Under the pieces are notes generated by a model, which worked only from the letters and a program-made list of their open reading frames with translations, was not told the origin of the DNA and ran no database searches. A stretch of 64,000 nucleotides of DNA from Palsa-506 sp963709075 (GTDB taxonomy: Bacteria; Actinomycetota; Actinomycetes; Streptosporangiales; Streptosporangiaceae): positions 75,793-139,792 of the forward strand of contig CAVPUY010000006.1 in the NCBI GenBank assembly GCA_963709075.1, written 5' to 3'. Both the position numbers and the translations under genes were made by a program. Position 1 is the first letter of the stretch, and every line of letters begins with the position of its first letter. Shown here one piece after another: positions 1 through 9,020 of this stretch.

Positions 1-88
1 GCCGGCTGAGCGGGCGCAGGCCGGAGGTCCGCGCGGTCTGCGCTGCAGCTCGCGCCCGCCCGGCCGGGAGACACGGGAGGTCCCATCG

Positions 89-1735
89 ATGCCTGCGCCG
101 GTCCTGCCGCACCGCCGTCGACCCCGGCGACGAGGCGTTCGTGCGAACATCGGAGCAGATGCTCGGCCTGCTGGCCGAGATCGACCGGCTGGCGCAGCAG
201 GCGGCGCTCGGCGGCGGGGACAAGGCGATCGAGCGTCATCGGCAGCCGCGGCAAGCTGCTGATCAGGGAGCGCATCGCGCTGCTGCTCGATCAGGACACG
301 CCTTTTCTCGAGCTGAGCCCGCTGGCGGGCTACCAGACCAACTACGCGGTCGGCGGCGGCATGGTGCTCGGGATCGGGGTGGTCGAGGGAACCGAGTGCG
401 TGATCGTGGGCAACGACCCGACCGACCTGGGCGGGGCGATGACCGCGGTCAGCATCCGCAAGCTGATGCGGGCCCTGGAGGTCGCCAGGGATAACCGGAT
501 GCCATACATCCAGCTCGTGGAGTCGGCCGGCGGGGACCTGCGCGGGCTGTCGTCCGGGGACGACCCGGCCGCTGTGCATGCGGCGCAGCCTGAGCCACTT
601 CGCGGAGAGCGGCCGGATGTTCCACGACATCACCGAGCTTTCCGCGCTCGGCATTCCCACTATCTCGGTGGTGTTCGGCAGCTCGACCGCCGGCGGGGCC
701 TACCAGCCTGGCATGTCGGACTACAACATCTTCGTCCGCGGTCAGGCCAAGGTGTTCCTCGGCGGCCCGCCGCTGGTGAAGGTGGCGACCGGGGAGGACG
801 CACCGGATGAGGAGCTCGGCGGCGCGCAGATGCACGCCGAGGTCAGCGGGCTGGCCGACTACCTGGCCGAGGACGAGCACGAGGCGATCCGGATGGCCAG
901 GGACGTGGTGGCCCACCTGCACTGGCGCAAGCAGGGTCCCGGCCCGGCCACCGCCGCGCCCGAGCCGCCGCGGCACGACCCGGCGGAGCTGCTCGGGCTG
1001 ATGCCCGCCGACCTGCGCACCCCGGTCGACGTACGGGAGATCATCGCCCGGGTGGTGGACGGCAGCCGGTTCGAGGAGTTCAAGCCGAGGTACGGCCCGA
1101 CGCTGGTGACCGGCTGGGCCGGCATCCACGGCTTCGGGGTCGGGGTGCTCGCCAACAACGGGGTGCTGTTCTCCGACTCGGCGCAGAAGGCGGCGCAGTT
1201 CATCCAGCTGTGCAACCAGACCGGCACGCCACTGGTGTTCCTGCAGCACATCACCGGCTACATGGTCGGCCGCGACTACGAGCGGGGCGGCATCGTCAAG
1301 CACGGCGCTCAGATGATCAATGCGCTGTCGAACTCCACCGTCCCGCACGTGACCGTCATCCTCGGCGCCAGCTACGGGGCCGGGAACTACGGGATGGGCG
1401 GACGGGCCTTCGGCACCCGGTTCGTGTTCCTCTGGCCGACCGCCAAGATCGCGATCATGGGACCGCGGCAGATGGCCGGGGTGATGTCCATCGTCCGCCG
1501 CGAGCGGGCCGCCCGCCGCGGCGAGCCGGTCAGCGAGGAGATCGAGAACGCGGTGACCGCGGCCGTGGAGGACTTCGCCGAGGCAGGGTCGCTGGCGCTG
1601 TACGCGACCGGCCGGGTGGCTGACGACGGGATCATCGATCCGCGTGACACCAGGACCGTGCTCGCGATGGCGCTGTCCGCCTGCCACAGCGGCCCGGTGC
1701 AGGGCGCTAGCGGCTACGGGGTGTTCCGGCTGTGA
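89..1735 (+). pseudogene. Acyl-CoA carboxylase carboxyltransferase (beta) subunit, frame-broken
   Basis: Carboxyltransferase subunit of a biotin-dependent acyl-CoA carboxylase, which moves carboxyl from biotin to an acyl-CoA. The ATG at 89 has GGGAGG 8 bases upstream. The protein reads through three frames, with breaks near 112, 235 and 545-580. Joined, they give about 548 aa, the normal family length. The N-terminus (AVDPGDEAF, then GSRGKLLIRERI) and C-terminus (578-1735) are both family-like. Segments such as STAGGAYQPGMSD, GYMVGRDYERGGIVKHGAQM and GASYGAGNYGMGG fit the methylcrotonyl-/geranyl-CoA carboxylase branch better than the propionyl-CoA branch. The stop overlaps the GTG of the alpha-subunit gene (GTGA), so the two are translationally coupled. 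The acyl substrate is inferred. The breaks could be assembly indels or real inactivation. Confidence 0.85.
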
Positions 1736-3729
1736 TCACCAGGCTGCTGATCGCGAACCGGGGCGAGATCGCCCGGCGGATCGCGGCGACCGCCGCGGCG
1801 ATGGGAATCGCCGCGGTCGCGGTCTATGCCGACGGGGACGCCGGCGCGCCGTATGTCCTGGAGGCCGACGAGGCGGTTGCGCTGCCCGGCCGGACGGCCG
1901 CGGAGACCTACCTCAGCATCGACGCGCTGCTGCACGCCGCGGCCGTCAGCGGGGCCGACGCGGTGCACCCGGGCTACGGGTTCCTCGCCGAGCGGGCTGC
2001 CTTCGCCCGCGCGGTGACCGGCGCCGGGCTGACGTGGGTAGGGCCGCCAGCGGAGGTCATCGAGGTGCTCGGCGACAAGCTGGCCGCCAAGCGGGTGATG
2101 TCGGCTGCCGGGGTGCCCGTGCTGCCATCCTGGGAACTGGCCGGCGACGGGGTTCCCGTTTCAGCTGATCTTTCATTTCCGCTGCTGGTGAAGGCAGCCG
2201 CTGGCGGCGGCGGGAAGGGCATGCGGGTCGTCTCGGCGGCCGCCGGACTCGGCGAGGCGGTGGCGGCCGCGGGCCGCGAGGCAGCCGCGGCGTTCGGGGA
2301 CCCCACGGTGTTCGGCGAGCCGTACATCACCGGGGCGCGGCATGTCGAGATCCAGGTGCTCGCCGACGGCCAGGGCGGTGCGGTGCACTGCTTCGAGCGC
2401 GAGTGCTCGATCCAGCGGCGGCACCAGAAGGTCATCGAGGAATGCCCGTCGCCGGCCCTCGACGCCGACCTGCGGGAGCGGATGGGCGCCGTCGCGCTGG
2501 CCGCCGCGAAGGCCGCTGGGTACCTCGGCGCGGGCACCGTCGAGTTCGTGCTCGGCCCGGCCGGCGACTTCTGGTTCCTCGAGGTCAACACCCGGCTGCA
2601 GGTCGAGCATCCGGTCACCGAGGCAGTCACCGGGCTTGACCTGGTCCGCGAGCAGTTGCTTGTCGCCCAGGGACTGCCGCTGTCGGCCAGCCAGGCCAGC
2701 CTGGCCATTACTGGTCATGCCATCGAGGCGCGGCTCTATGCCGAGGATCCGGCGGCCGGGTTCCTGCCCACCACGGGCACCCTGCTCGACTGGCATCCGG
2801 CCGCCGACCCGCGGTGCCGGTGGGATTCGGGCGTCGAGGCGGGCAGTGTGGTCGGGGTCGAGTTCGACCCGATGCTGGCCAAGGTCATCGCGCACGCGCC
2901 GACCAGGACGGAGGCCGCGCTGCGGCTCGCGCTGGCGCTTGAGCGGAGCCGGATCCGGGGGGTCGTCACCAACCGGGACTTCCTGGTCGCCGCGCTGCGG
3001 CAGCCTGAGTTCCTGGCGGGCAACACCACCACCTCCTTCATCGAGCAGGCCGGCCTGGCCGTCGCGCGGCGAGCGCCGGCCGGGGAACTGCGTCTTGCCG
3101 CGGTGGCGGCAGCACTGTCCGCGCAGGCCGCCGCCCGGGCCGCCGCGCCGGTGCTTGGCACCCTGCCGAGCGGATGGCGCAACTCGGTGATGCCACCGGA
3201 GCGGGCCGCGTACCGGCATGGCGCCGATGTGCTCGAGGTCGGCTACCGGCGCCAGCGGGACGGCCGGTTCGCCGTCGAGGTGAGCGGGGCCGGCGCGGCG
3301 GGCGGGACGGCCACGGCGGGCGGCTCGGGGAGCATGACGGTCACCGTGTACCGGGCCGAGGATGGCTGGATCGACCTGGCCGAAGGCGGGCGCCGGCACC
3401 GGCTGCACGTGTTCCGGCACGGCGACCGGGTGTGGGTGCAGGGCCCCGGCGGCGACGTCGCGCTGACCGCCGTCCCGCGCTTTCCCGCGGCAGCGACGGC
3501 CGACGTGCCGGGCGGCCTGGTCGCGCCGATGCCGGGCACCGTGCTCGCGGTGCACGTGCAGCCCGGCGACACGGTCAGCGCGGGCCAGCTGCTGATGATC
3601 GTGGAGGCTATGAAGATGGAGCATCGCATTGCCGCACCGCATGCCGGGGTCGTGGGCGAAGTGCGGGCCCGCCGCGGCGACCAGGTCAGCGGCGGCGACC
3701 TGCTTGCCGTCATCACGGCGGCCAGGTGA
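1732..3729 (+). CDS. Acyl-CoA carboxylase alpha subunit (biotin carboxylase + BCCP)
   Basis: A 665-aa ATP-dependent biotin carboxylase with a C-terminal biotin carrier domain. It carboxylates its own biotin for the beta subunit encoded just upstream. The N-terminal Rossmann-like part begins RLLIANRGEIARRI. The ATP-grasp glycine loop GGGGKGM lies at residues 158-164, followed by ECSIQRRHQKVIEE and EVNTRLQVEHPVTE. The biotinylation motif EAMKM places the biotinyl lysine at K628 (codon at 3613). Residues of about 450-590 are the usual variable linker region and are Ala/Gly-rich. The GTG start overlaps the beta stop by four bases. The stop likewise overlaps the GTG of the next gene. The frame is intact. 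It could belong to a methylcrotonyl-, geranyl- or mixed-substrate enzyme. Confidence 0.93.
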   Translation: MITRLLIANRGEIARRIAATAAAMGIAAVAVYADGDAGAPYVLEADEAVALPGRTAAETYLSIDALLHAAAVSGADAVHPGYGFLAERAAFARAVTGAGLTWVGPPAEVIEVLGDKLAAKRVMSAAGVPVLPSWELAGDGVPVSADLSFPLLVKAAAGGGGKGMRVVSAAAGLGEAVAAAGREAAAAFGDPTVFGEPYITGARHVEIQVLADGQGGAVHCFERECSIQRRHQKVIEECPSPALDADLRERMGAVALAAAKAAGYLGAGTVEFVLGPAGDFWFLEVNTRLQVEHPVTEAVTGLDLVREQLLVAQGLPLSASQASLAITGHAIEARLYAEDPAAGFLPTTGTLLDWHPAADPRCRWDSGVEAGSVVGVEFDPMLAKVIAHAPTRTEAALRLALALERSRIRGVVTNRDFLVAALRQPEFLAGNTTTSFIEQAGLAVARRAPAGELRLAAVAAALSAQAAARAAAPVLGTLPSGWRNSVMPPERAAYRHGADVLEVGYRRQRDGRFAVEVSGAGAAGGTATAGGSGSMTVTVYRAEDGWIDLAEGGRRHRLHVFRHGDRVWVQGPGGDVALTAVPRFPAAATADVPGGLVAPMPGTVLAVHVQPGDTVSAGQLLMIVEAMKMEHRIAAPHAGVVGEVRARRGDQVSGGDLLAVITAAR

Positions 3730-5585
3730 GCGCCCCGCTGCGCATCGCCAACTGCAGCGGCTTCTACGGTGACCGGCTGGCCGCGGCGCGGGAAATGGTC
3801 GACGGCGGCCCGATCGACGTGCTCACCGGCGACTGGCTCGCCGAGCTGACCATGCTGATCCTGGCCAAGAACATGCTGCGGGATCCGGCAGCCGGCTACG
3901 CCAGGACCTTTGTCACGCAGCTCGAGCAGGTCATGGGCGACTGCCTGAGCCGCGGGATCAAGGTCGTGTCCAACGCGGGTGGGCTGTCGCCACAGGGCTG
4001 CGCCGATGCCGTGGCAAGCCTGGCCGGCCGGCTCGGCCTCGACCCGGTCATCGGCTACGTCACCGGGGACGACCTGGTACCCCGGCTGGCCGAGCTGCGG
4101 GCCGCGGGGGTGGACCTCGCGAACATCGACACCGGCGAGCAGCTCGGCGACCGCGCCGTGCTGACGGCCAACGCCTACCTTGGCGGCTGGGGCATCGCCG
4201 AGGCCCTGGCGGGCGGGGCCGACATCGTGATCACCGGCCGGGTGACCGACGCGGCCCTGACGGTGGGGCCGGCCGCCTGGCGGCACGGCTGGCGGCGCGA
4301 CGACTGGGATGCCCTCGCCGGAGCGGTGGTGGCCGGCCACGTGATCGAGTGCGGCGCGCAGGTCACCGGCGGCAACTTCGCGTTCTTCACCGAGGTTCCC
4401 GGGCTCGAGCATGCCGGCTTCCCGATCGCCGAGGTGGCTGCTGACGGATCGAGCATCATCACCAAGCACCCCGGCCACGGCGGGACGGTGTCGGTGGACA
4501 CGGTGACCGCCCAGCTGCTCTATGAGATCGGCGGTCCTGCGTACCTCAATCCGGACGTCACTGCCCGGCTGGACAGCGTCCTGCTGGCGGCCGAGGGTCC
4601 GGATCGGGTGCGGATCTCCGGGGTCCGCGGTGACTCGCCGCCGGCCACCACCAAGGTGGCGCTCAACTACGCCGGCGGCTGGCGCTCGACTGTCACCGTG
4701 TATCTCACCGGGCTGGACATCGAGGCCAAGGCCGCCCTGGTCGAGCGGGCGCTGTGGGCGGGCATACCCGGCGGGCGGGACGCCTTCGACTCCGTCGATG
4801 TCACGCTGCTGCGAACCGACAAGCCGGACCCGGCGACGAACGCGGAAGCGATGGCCCAGCTCCGTATCACGGTCAAGGACGCCGACGAGCGCAAGGCGGG
4901 CCGCGCGTTTACCGCCCGGATCACGGAGCTGGCGCTGGCGTCGTACCCCGGGATGTTCGGGACCGGCCTCACGTCGGGCCCGCAGGCGTTCGGGGTGTAC
5001 TGGCCGGCGGCGGTGCCTGCCGGGCTGGTGCGGCAGGAGGTGACGGTGGCTGGCCGGATGGCCGCCGACGGCCGGCCGAGTGCCGTCCGGCCGAGTGCCG
5101 TCCGGCCGGGCGCTGGCGGGCGGTGCCTGGTCGTCGAGCCGGTGCTGCCGCCGGATCCGCCGGTGGTGGCAGACGTGATGGTCGCCGCGCGGCCGGCGGC
5201 GGCGGCCGGCGGTGCGGGCGCAGTGGCCGGCGCGGCCGGGGGCGGCCCGACAGTCAGCGCGCCGCTTGGCCGGGTAGCCGGGGCCCGCTCCGGGGACAAG
5301 GGCGGCAACGCCAACCTCGGCGTCTGGGCGCGCACCGACCAGGCATACGCGTGGCTGGCCGGGTTCCTCAGCGTCGGGAAGCTCAAAGAGCTGCTGCCGG
5401 AGACCGCGCCGTTGCCGGTCGAGCGTTACGACTTGCCCAACCTCCGGGCGGTCAACTTCGTCATCGCCGGCCTGCTTGGCGAAGGAGCGGCGGCAAGCAC
5501 CAGACTTGACCCGCAGGCGAAGAGCCTCGGCGAGTGGCTGCGGGCCCGGGTCGTCGACATCCCCCAGGAGCTGATCCGGCAGTGA
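3726..5585 (+). CDS. AtuA-like protein (DUF1446 + C-terminal AtuA ferredoxin-fold domain)
   Basis: A 619-aa protein of the acyclic-terpene-utilisation AtuA (DUF1446) family. The GTG at 3726 overlaps the preceding TGA. The open frame extends upstream to 3174, but that part is only a shadow of the carboxylase. The N-terminal domain starts LRIANCSGFYGDRLAAAREM and contains GDWLAELTMLILAK, VSNAGGLSPQGCA and IVITGRVTDAALTVGP. A low-complexity linker (about 450-515) includes a 16-bp direct repeat giving RPSAVRPSAVRP. The C-terminal domain (from about 516) begins GRVAGARSGDKGGNANLGVWAR, typical of AtuA. In pseudomonads AtuA is encoded with geranyl-CoA carboxylase, but its biochemical role is unsettled. 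Related genes are also common beside actinobacterial acyl-CoA carboxylases of unknown substrate. Confidence 0.87.
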   Translation: MSAPLRIANCSGFYGDRLAAAREMVDGGPIDVLTGDWLAELTMLILAKNMLRDPAAGYARTFVTQLEQVMGDCLSRGIKVVSNAGGLSPQGCADAVASLAGRLGLDPVIGYVTGDDLVPRLAELRAAGVDLANIDTGEQLGDRAVLTANAYLGGWGIAEALAGGADIVITGRVTDAALTVGPAAWRHGWRRDDWDALAGAVVAGHVIECGAQVTGGNFAFFTEVPGLEHAGFPIAEVAADGSSIITKHPGHGGTVSVDTVTAQLLYEIGGPAYLNPDVTARLDSVLLAAEGPDRVRISGVRGDSPPATTKVALNYAGGWRSTVTVYLTGLDIEAKAALVERALWAGIPGGRDAFDSVDVTLLRTDKPDPATNAEAMAQLRITVKDADERKAGRAFTARITELALASYPGMFGTGLTSGPQAFGVYWPAAVPAGLVRQEVTVAGRMAADGRPSAVRPSAVRPGAGGRCLVVEPVLPPDPPVVADVMVAARPAAAAGGAGAVAGAAGGGPTVSAPLGRVAGARSGDKGGNANLGVWARTDQAYAWLAGFLSVGKLKELLPETAPLPVERYDLPNLRAVNFVIAGLLGEGAAASTRLDPQAKSLGEWLRARVVDIPQELIRQ

Positions 5586-6358
5586 GCGCGACAGAGGCAG
5601 TGCGATACTCGGTGGCCGGCCAGGTCGCGACGCTGACGATGGATCAGCCGGACAACCGCAACGCGCTGACGCCGGCGCTGCTCGACGGGCTAGCCGACGG
5701 CCTGGACGCGGCCATGGCCAGCCGGGCAGTCCGGGTGATCATGCTGACCCACGCCGGCCCTGCCTTCTGCGCAGGCGCCGACCTGTCGGCTGGCCGGAGC
5801 AGGGCCGCGGCGCCGAGGGCCGGGCTTGCGGACATCCTGGCCGCCATCCAGGACGCGCCGAAGCCAGTGGTCGCGCGCATCGCCGGGCACTGCCTTGGCG
5901 GCGGCGTCGGGCTGGCGGCGGCATGCGACCTGTCCGTCGCCGCTGACACGGCGCGATTCGGGTTCACCGAGGTCCGCATCGGCGTCGCGCCGGCCATCAT
6001 CTCCGTCGTCTGCCTGCCGAAGCTGCGGCGCGCGGATGCGCTCGAGCTCTTCCTGAGCGGTGAGCGGATCAGCGCCGGGCGGGCTGCCGAGGTGGGCTTG
6101 ATCACCCGGGCCGTGCCGCCCGGCCAGCTCGACGCCGAGGCGGCCGCGATGGCCGCCAGGCTGCAGGCCGGCGGCCCGGCCGCGCTGGCGGCGGCGAAGC
6201 AGCTGGTGTACAAGGTGCCGGAAATGGATCGCTCGGCGGCGTTCGTCCGGACCACCGAGCTGTCACAGGCACTGTTCGCATCGGCTGAGGCCGCCGAGGG
6301 GATGACCGCATTCCGGGAGAAGCGGCCGCCGTCCTGGGGGTCGCCCCGGCGACGCTGA
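5582..6358 (+). CDS. Enoyl-CoA hydratase/isomerase family protein (LiuC/AtuE-like)
   Basis: A 258-aa crotonase-fold enzyme and the last gene of the carboxylase operon. The GTG at 5582 overlaps the AtuA-like stop (GTGA), so it is preferred to upstream in-frame starts. The oxyanion-hole segment is CAGADLS. The second is GHCLGGGVGLAAACDL, where G110 sits at the position of the first catalytic Glu of classical crotonases. E130 in FGFTEVRIGVAP occupies the second position. The FTEVRIGxAP-xxIS signature resembles methylglutaconyl- and isohexenylglutaconyl-CoA hydratases, which act directly after the carboxylase in leucine and acyclic terpene breakdown. Hydration of the carboxylated enoyl-CoA is therefore the most economical role. 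The exact substrate cannot be told from sequence. Confidence 0.87.
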   Translation: MSATEAVRYSVAGQVATLTMDQPDNRNALTPALLDGLADGLDAAMASRAVRVIMLTHAGPAFCAGADLSAGRSRAAAPRAGLADILAAIQDAPKPVVARIAGHCLGGGVGLAAACDLSVAADTARFGFTEVRIGVAPAIISVVCLPKLRRADALELFLSGERISAGRAAEVGLITRAVPPGQLDAEAAAMAARLQAGGPAALAAAKQLVYKVPEMDRSAAFVRTTELSQALFASAEAAEGMTAFREKRPPSWGSPRRR

Positions 6359-6532
6359 CAGCCTGGCTGAGCGTGGTCCCCGGCTGGGCGGCGGGAGGGG
6401 CGACCGACGATGAGGGACGGGGCTGATGATGCCGGATGTGTGCGAGTGCGCAGACTGGGCACGGGGGCAACCGACCGGCCAGCCTGGTCGCTTCGCGCGG
6501 GACGCGCTCACGAGGGAAACGGAGACGCAGTA

Positions 6533-7063
6533 ATGGGTGAATTCCTCACCGACGTACAGACCCTGCGCGCGAACGCGCGCATGGAGATCGAGAAAGGGCC
6601 GGTGACGGCCGCCTACGGCGCTGACGTGGACCGGGTCATCAACGTGCTCAACCAGGCTCTCGCGACCGAGATCGTCTGCGTCCTGCGGTACAAGCAGCAT
6701 CACTACAACGCCCAGGGCCTGGACGCCGAGCCGGTCGCGCAGGAGTTCCTGCAGCACGCCGGCGAGGAGCAGGAGCACGCGGATCGCATCGCGGCGAGGA
6801 TCACGCAGCTGGGCGGCACGCCGGACTTCAGCCCCGACACCCTGCTCGCCCGGTCGCATTCGGAGTACAACTCGCCCAGCGCGCTGCTGGAGATGATCAA
6901 GGAAGACCTGGTAGCCGAGCGGGTGGCGATCGCCTCCTACACGGAGATGATCGGCTGGCTGGGCGGCGGCGACATCAGCACGCGGCGGATGCTCGAGGAA
7001 ATCCTCGCCGTCGAGGAGGAACACGCCGAGGACATGCTGAGCTTCCTGCAGAAGATGGGCTAG
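6533..7063 (+). CDS. Bacterioferritin / ferritin-like di-iron protein
   Basis: A 176-aa four-helix-bundle ferritin-like protein expected to oxidise and store iron in the cytoplasm. The ATG at 6533 is preceded by a purine-rich GAGGGAAACGGAG. The upstream open frame to 6410 is not conserved-looking. Ferroxidase-type ligands are visible: E46 in ATEIVCVLRYKQHHY, E79-x-x-H82 in EEQEHADRI, E129 in VAERVAIASY, and E161-x-x-H164 in EEEHAEDM. The length suits bacterioferritin/Dps-like proteins. It is separated by 175 bp from the carboxylase operon and has no obvious functional link to it. A heme-binding Met cannot be assigned with confidence, so the general ferritin-like name is safer than bfr. Confidence 0.88.
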   Translation: MGEFLTDVQTLRANARMEIEKGPVTAAYGADVDRVINVLNQALATEIVCVLRYKQHHYNAQGLDAEPVAQEFLQHAGEEQEHADRIAARITQLGGTPDFSPDTLLARSHSEYNSPSALLEMIKEDLVAERVAIASYTEMIGWLGGGDISTRRMLEEILAVEEEHAEDMLSFLQKMG

Positions 7064-7084
7064 CCGGCGAGCCGGCGAAGGCGG

Positions 7085-8164
7085 CTAGCTGGCCCGGCCG
7101 GCCGGGGCATGCTGGGCGCCTGGCCGGCTCGCCGAATCGCGCAGCAGCAGGTTCATCGGCTCGCGGACCAGCACGTCTCCGGGCTGGCTGCCCTCCACGC
7201 GGGCGATCAGCGCGTCGACCGCGGCACCGCCGAGTTCGGCCAGCGGCATGCTGACGCTGGTCACCGGGACATCGAGGAACGCCAGGCATTCATCCTCGTC
7301 GAAGCTCACCAGCGACATCTGGGCCGGGACGGCGACGCCCGCGTCCCGCAGCGCGCCCATCACGCCGAAGAGCTGATTGAGGCTGCCGACGCCGCAGGCG
7401 GTGGGGACCGGGTCGTTCCGCAGCATCCGGGTGGCGGCCTGCCAGCCGCCTTCTTCTGTCGGCGCGGCATGCCGGACCGTGAGGCTGACTCCGCGCGCCG
7501 CGCACATCCGGCGGGCGGCGGATACCCGGCGGTGCACGGTGTCGACCACGGGCCGGCCGTCGATGATCGCGACGCTGCGATGGCCGAGCCCGATGACGTG
7601 GTCGAGGAAGAGCCGGACTGCGCCCGACTCGTCCATCACCACATCGTTGCCCTGGTGCGGGCCGCGGCGGTTGACGTAGACGTGCGGCACGGCCGGCAGC
7701 CCGTCGGCATGCTCGGGTATCCGCAGCGCGGTCGCCACGAGCAGGCCGTCGGCGCGGCTCTCCTCGACCAGGTAGCGGTAGGCGTCTGGCGGGCGCGGAT
7801 TGTCGGTCGGCTCCTCCATGATCATGACCACATAGCCGCGCTCAGTCGCCCGCTGCAGCGCGCCGCGCTGCAGTTTCACCCAGATCGGGTTCCGCAGCAG
7901 CGGGATGACGAAGGTGAGCGCACCGGCTCGGGACCGCTTCAGCGCGCGGGCCAGGGCATTGGGCCGGTAGCCCTGCTGCCGGGCAGCGCTGAGGATCCGC
8001 TCGTAGGTCTCCGGGCGGATGGACTGGGCGGGATCACCGTTCAGCACGCGGGACACCGTCGATACGTGCACGCCCGCCGCCTCGGCGATGTCGACGAGCC
8101 GTGAGGTGCGGCGCCGGGACGGCGGCACCGGGCGGGACTCACGTGCCCCCTTGTCCGCTGTCAC
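7085..8164 (-). CDS. LacI-family transcriptional regulator
   Basis: A 359-aa regulator with an N-terminal LacI helix-turn-helix (RLVDIAEAAGVHVSTVSRVL) and a periplasmic-binding-protein-like effector domain. The start chosen is the GTG at 8164, because GGAGG lies seven bases upstream. Another GTG at 8182 is in frame but has no comparable site. It is the last gene of the minus-strand transporter operon (7.1-16.5 kb), 28 bp after the SDR gene. It probably senses a metabolite of the imported substrate and controls the promoter region at 16475-16630; this is inference from position. The frame is intact and the length normal for LacI repressors. Confidence 0.9.
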   Translation of the reverse strand: MTADKGARESRPVPPSRRRTSRLVDIAEAAGVHVSTVSRVLNGDPAQSIRPETYERILSAARQQGYRPNALARALKRSRAGALTFVIPLLRNPIWVKLQRGALQRATERGYVVMIMEEPTDNPRPPDAYRYLVEESRADGLLVATALRIPEHADGLPAVPHVYVNRRGPHQGNDVVMDESGAVRLFLDHVIGLGHRSVAIIDGRPVVDTVHRRVSAARRMCAARGVSLTVRHAAPTEEGGWQAATRMLRNDPVPTACGVGSLNQLFGVMGALRDAGVAVPAQMSLVSFDEDECLAFLDVPVTSVSMPLAELGGAAVDALIARVEGSQPGDVLVREPMNLLLRDSASRPGAQHAPAGRAS

Positions 8165-8192
8165 GTCCTTTCCTCCAGACACCGCTGTCCCA

Positions 8193-9020
8193 TCAGGCCG
8201 TGCCGCCCCCGTCGACCATCAGCACGGCGCCGTGCAGGTAGCTGCCACCGGCCGAGGCGAGGAACGCGACCCCGTCGGCGATCTCGTCGGGAGTGCCCAT
8301 CCGGCGGGCCGGGACGCTCGCGGCGAAGCGGGCCAGGGCGTCATCGTCGTGCCGGATCCAGTCGGCCATCTCGGTGTCGATCAGGCCGGGGCACAGGCAG
8401 TTCACCCGGACGCCGTCCGGCCCGTGATCGATCGCGAGACTGCGGCTGAGCAGCACGAGGCCGCCCTTCGATGCGCAGTAGGCGGCTCGCAGCCTGCCGC
8501 CCCTGACGCCCGCGGTGGAAGCGATATTCACGATGCAGCCGTCGCCGGACGCGACCATGCCGGGCAGGAACTCCCGGCAGGTGAGGAACGGTCCCTTGAG
8601 GTTGGTGTCGAGGATCTTGTCCCACTCGGGCTCGTCAAGCTCGGTGATCCGCTGGATGCTGAAAACTCCAGCCGCGTTGACGAGGAGCCACGGCCCGCCC
8701 AGGTCCTCGCGGACACGATCGGCGGCCGCGCGCACGGAGGCCGCGTCCCGGACGTCAACACCGTAGCCGCGGGCCTTCGGCAGGTCGCTGGCGACGCCGT
8801 CGGCCTCCTGCGCACGGAGGTCGAAGCACGCTACCGTGAAGCCGTCGCCGGAGAGCCTTCGGCAGATGGCGCTGCCGATGCCGCCGGCCGCTCCGGTGAC
8901 GACCGCCACCCGGGACCGGACAGACTCGGCTGCCTGCGGCAGCTCAACGGCCGGCTCAAGCAAGGGCTCCGGCGCGGGCTGCGGGATGACCGGGCCGGCT
9001 GCCGCGTCCTCAGCCGTCAC
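8193..9020 (-). CDS. Short-chain dehydrogenase/reductase (SDR)
   Basis: A 275-aa classical SDR. The nucleotide-binding motif TGAAGGIG follows an unusually long Pro/Glu/Ala-rich N-terminal extension of about 35 residues. The NAAG motif is present as VNAAGVF, and the catalytic Tyr-Lys pair is in YCASKGG after the Ser of IASTAG. The C-terminus GAVLMVDGGG is typical of 3-oxoacyl-ACP-reductase-like members. The GTG start overlaps the stop of the D-aminopeptidase gene (GTGA), so the two are co-translated. In this operon it could reduce a keto or hydroxy product released by the hydrolases. The substrate is unknown. Confidence 0.88.
   Translation of the reverse strand: MTAEDAAAGPVIPQPAPEPLLEPAVELPQAAESVRSRVAVVTGAAGGIGSAICRRLSGDGFTVACFDLRAQEADGVASDLPKARGYGVDVRDAASVRAAADRVREDLGGPWLLVNAAGVFSIQRITELDEPEWDKILDTNLKGPFLTCREFLPGMVASGDGCIVNIASTAGVRGGRLRAAYCASKGGLVLLSRSLAIDHGPDGVRVNCLCPGLIDTEMADWIRHDDDALARFAASVPARRMGTPDEIADGVAFLASAGGSYLHGAVLMVDGGGTA

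Noticed and set aside
449..1687. A long open minus-strand frame opposite the carboxylase beta gene.
   Set aside because: Antisense frames stay open by chance in GC-rich codons; its peptide is His/Arg/Gly-rich and unlike any family, while the plus strand encodes a conserved enzyme.
3174..3725. N-terminal extension of the AtuA-like protein to 803 aa.
   Set aside because: The extra 184 residues are Arg/Gly-rich shadow of the biotin carboxylase; the GTG at 3726 overlaps its stop and begins the conserved domain.
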